From: Psychrosphaera saromensis
GTDB lineage: Bacteria; Pseudomonadota; Gammaproteobacteria; Enterobacterales; Alteromonadaceae
Assembly: GCF_002954545.1 (NCBI RefSeq)
Contig: NZ_MSCH01000003.1
Coordinates: 62,001 to 126,000 of the forward strand
Direction of reading: 5' to 3'
Length of the DNA: 64,000 nucleotides
Below the pieces are notes generated by a model. It ran no database searches. It was given only the letters and a program-made list of their open reading frames with translations, and had not been told where the DNA came from. This document shows positions 62,793 through 64,000 of this stretch, piece after piece (position 1 is the first letter of the stretch; each line of letters begins with the position of its first letter). Position numbers and translations under genes: made by a program.

Positions 62793-63506
62793 ATGCTTAA
62801 CATGAAGAACATCAGCCGAATTTACCGCAGTGACACTATTCAAACTCACGCATTACGTGACTTTAATTTAGAAGTAAAAGAAGGCGAGTTTGTTGCGGTA
62901 ACTGGGCCGTCTGGCTCTGGTAAATCAACATTTTTAAATGTTGCTGGATTATTAGATAGCTTTGACGAAGGCTCTTATGAACTAGACGGTGTTAATATCA
63001 AAGGGCTTAACGATGACGAACTATCGCGTTTACGTAACGAAAAAATTGGTTTCATTTTTCAAAACTATAATCTCATTCCCGACTTTAACCTTTTTGATAA
63101 TATTGATATGCCATTACGCTACCGTGGCTTTAATGCAGCCGAGAGAAAGCGCCGCATTACTCATGCTCTTGAGCAAGTTGGTTTAGCCAGCAGAGCCAAC
63201 TACCTACCAAGCCAGTTATCAGGTGGGCAGCAACAACGTGTTGCTATTGCTCGTGCATTAGCCGGTGAGCCAAAAATATTATTAGCCGATGAGCCTACGG
63301 GTAACCTTGACTCATTAATGGCTCGCCAAGTTATGGAATTATTACATTCATTAAACGAAGCAGGCAGCACCATTATTATGGTAACGCATGACCCTGAGCA
63401 AGCACGTGCTGTAGGACGTAACGTACAAGTTATTGATGGTCAAATTACCGATCACAGCGTGTATGCCCCAAGTCACGACAATACCTCAATTGTTGTTAGC
63501 GTTTAA
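62793..63506 (+). CDS. MacB/LolD-type ABC transporter ATPase
   Basis: 237 residues. Walker A GPSGSGKST, Q-loop FIFQNYNLIPDF, signature LSGGQQQR, Walker B ILLADEPTGNLD and switch His in VTHDPEQA, the pattern of FtsX-type (type VII) ABC systems such as MacB, LolD and FtsE. AGGA precedes the ATG. The permease gene follows at 63530. Confidence 0.95.
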   Translation: MLNMKNISRIYRSDTIQTHALRDFNLEVKEGEFVAVTGPSGSGKSTFLNVAGLLDSFDEGSYELDGVNIKGLNDDELSRLRNEKIGFIFQNYNLIPDFNLFDNIDMPLRYRGFNAAERKRRITHALEQVGLASRANYLPSQLSGGQQQRVAIARALAGEPKILLADEPTGNLDSLMARQVMELLHSLNEAGSTIIMVTHDPEQARAVGRNVQVIDGQITDHSVYAPSHDNTSIVVSV

Positions 63507-63529
63507 GGGTTAAATACTAAGGAATTATC

Positions 63530-64000
63530 ATGGAAATGTTTAACTATTACATAAAGTTGAGCGTGCGGAATTTAATCCGTAACCGACTATTTTTTATATT
63601 AATGATCTCAACCCTAGCGGTTGGGGTTGGTGTTTTTTTAGCGAATATCGCGATTATAAAATCCATGTCAGCGGATCCTATTCCACATAAAAGTGACAAA
63701 ATATTTAATGTCTCACTTAATGTTTGGCCACTGGATAACTCGGATGCAGAGTTACTTGAAATTATGCGTTATGACGACGCTATGCATATTTTAAAAAATG
63801 ACATAGCAACTCATACTATGGTGCATTACCAATCACAGGTTTATACAAGAGATATTAATTCCAAAAACCTTACTCGTCACCAAGCGGTTGTGCGCGCAAC
63901 AACACCTGAATTTTTTCCATTAACTGATGCTCCTTTTGCTTTTGGTGGTGTTTGGCAACAAGACTACGCGAAACAAATCGTTATTGGTGACACACTTAAT
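63530..64000 (+). CDS. FtsX/MacB-type ABC permease, 3' end outside the window
   Basis: The first 157 codons are visible: YYIKLSVRNLIRNRLFFILM, the amphipathic start typical of MacB permeases, a first helix (about 19-42), then a periplasmic MacB_PCD-like domain (GVFLANIAIIKSMSADPIPH, VRATTPEFFPLTDAPFAFG). It starts behind AAGGAATT and is cut by the window edge. It should have the remaining three helices and a C-terminal FtsX domain beyond it. Confidence 0.85.
   Translation, partial: MEMFNYYIKLSVRNLIRNRLFFILMISTLAVGVGVFLANIAIIKSMSADPIPHKSDKIFNVSLNVWPLDNSDAELLEIMRYDDAMHILKNDIATHTMVHYQSQVYTRDINSKNLTRHQAVVRATTPEFFPLTDAPFAFGGVWQQDYAKQIVIGDTLN

Overview
The window is an ordinary stretch of chromosome from a low-GC gammaproteobacterium. 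The gene set and order (sdhE/ygfZ, glnK-amtB, ispG-rodZ-pilW-rlmN-ndk, pilABCD-coaE-zapD-yacG next to nadC, divergent srmB/trmN6, yacL, and secreted S9 and DUF885 peptidases) point to a marine Alteromonadales, probably the Colwelliaceae (Colwellia/Thalassotalea group). That placement rests on gene content and base composition, not on a search. I see no rRNA, tRNA, CRISPR array, prophage or insertion sequence.

1-7.7 kb: the end of a methionine sulfoxide reductase fusion (MsrA-thioredoxin-MsrB), sdhE and ygfZ divergently arranged, slyD, a pair of small MotA-like membrane proteins, a three-gene sensory operon (histidine kinase, membrane PAS protein, NarL-type regulator) and yacL. 7.7-8.4 kb has no protein gene. 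It holds a strong CsrB-type regulatory RNA: 28 GGA motifs in about 300 nt, an intrinsic terminator, and a perfect 18-bp GacA/UvrY-type palindrome upstream. 8.5-11.3 kb: a bacterial BMT5-like methyltransferase with a zinc finger, then the nitrogen operon glnK-amtB with a candidate sigma-54 promoter and NtrC sites.

11.3-17.3 kb: a Fur-box-controlled ferric iron ABC importer (binding protein, double permease, and an ATPase gene broken by an apparent one-base loss), mgsA, and a small ABC ATPase/membrane protein pair. 17.4-22.7 kb: the conserved ispG, rodZ, pilW (here carrying LysM domains), rlmN, ndk block. 22.9-33.1 kb: a degenerate HD-like protein, a DUF885 lipoprotein peptidase, a large DUF3857/transglutaminase membrane protein, a DUF21 protein, and a three-gene mscS/DUF432 group.

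33.2-38.6 kb: nfeD-qmcA, a prolyl oligopeptidase lipoprotein, and a divergent marR/siderophore-interacting protein pair. 38.7-47.6 kb: a lipoprotein, arfB, then the nadC-pilABCD-coaE-zapD-yacG run, which links type IV pilus assembly to CoA synthesis and cell division. 47.7-61.2 kb: srmB/trmN6, a PEBP lipoprotein, a DPP IV-like peptidase, an SPFH protein with a FlgT/HEAT-like partner, NIPSNAP and DUF3703 genes, a large secreted unknown and a beta-propeller protein. 61.3-64.0 kb: the start of a MacAB-like efflux operon (adaptor, ATPase, FtsX-type permease cut by the window edge) behind a strong sigma-54 promoter with three helically phased upstream repeats.

The observations most worth checking are the CsrB-like RNA and its activator box, the sigma-54 efflux promoter array, the fbpC frameshift, the paired MotA-like proteins, the BMT5-zinc-finger protein, and tandem or inverted repeats directly downstream of all three large peptidase genes.
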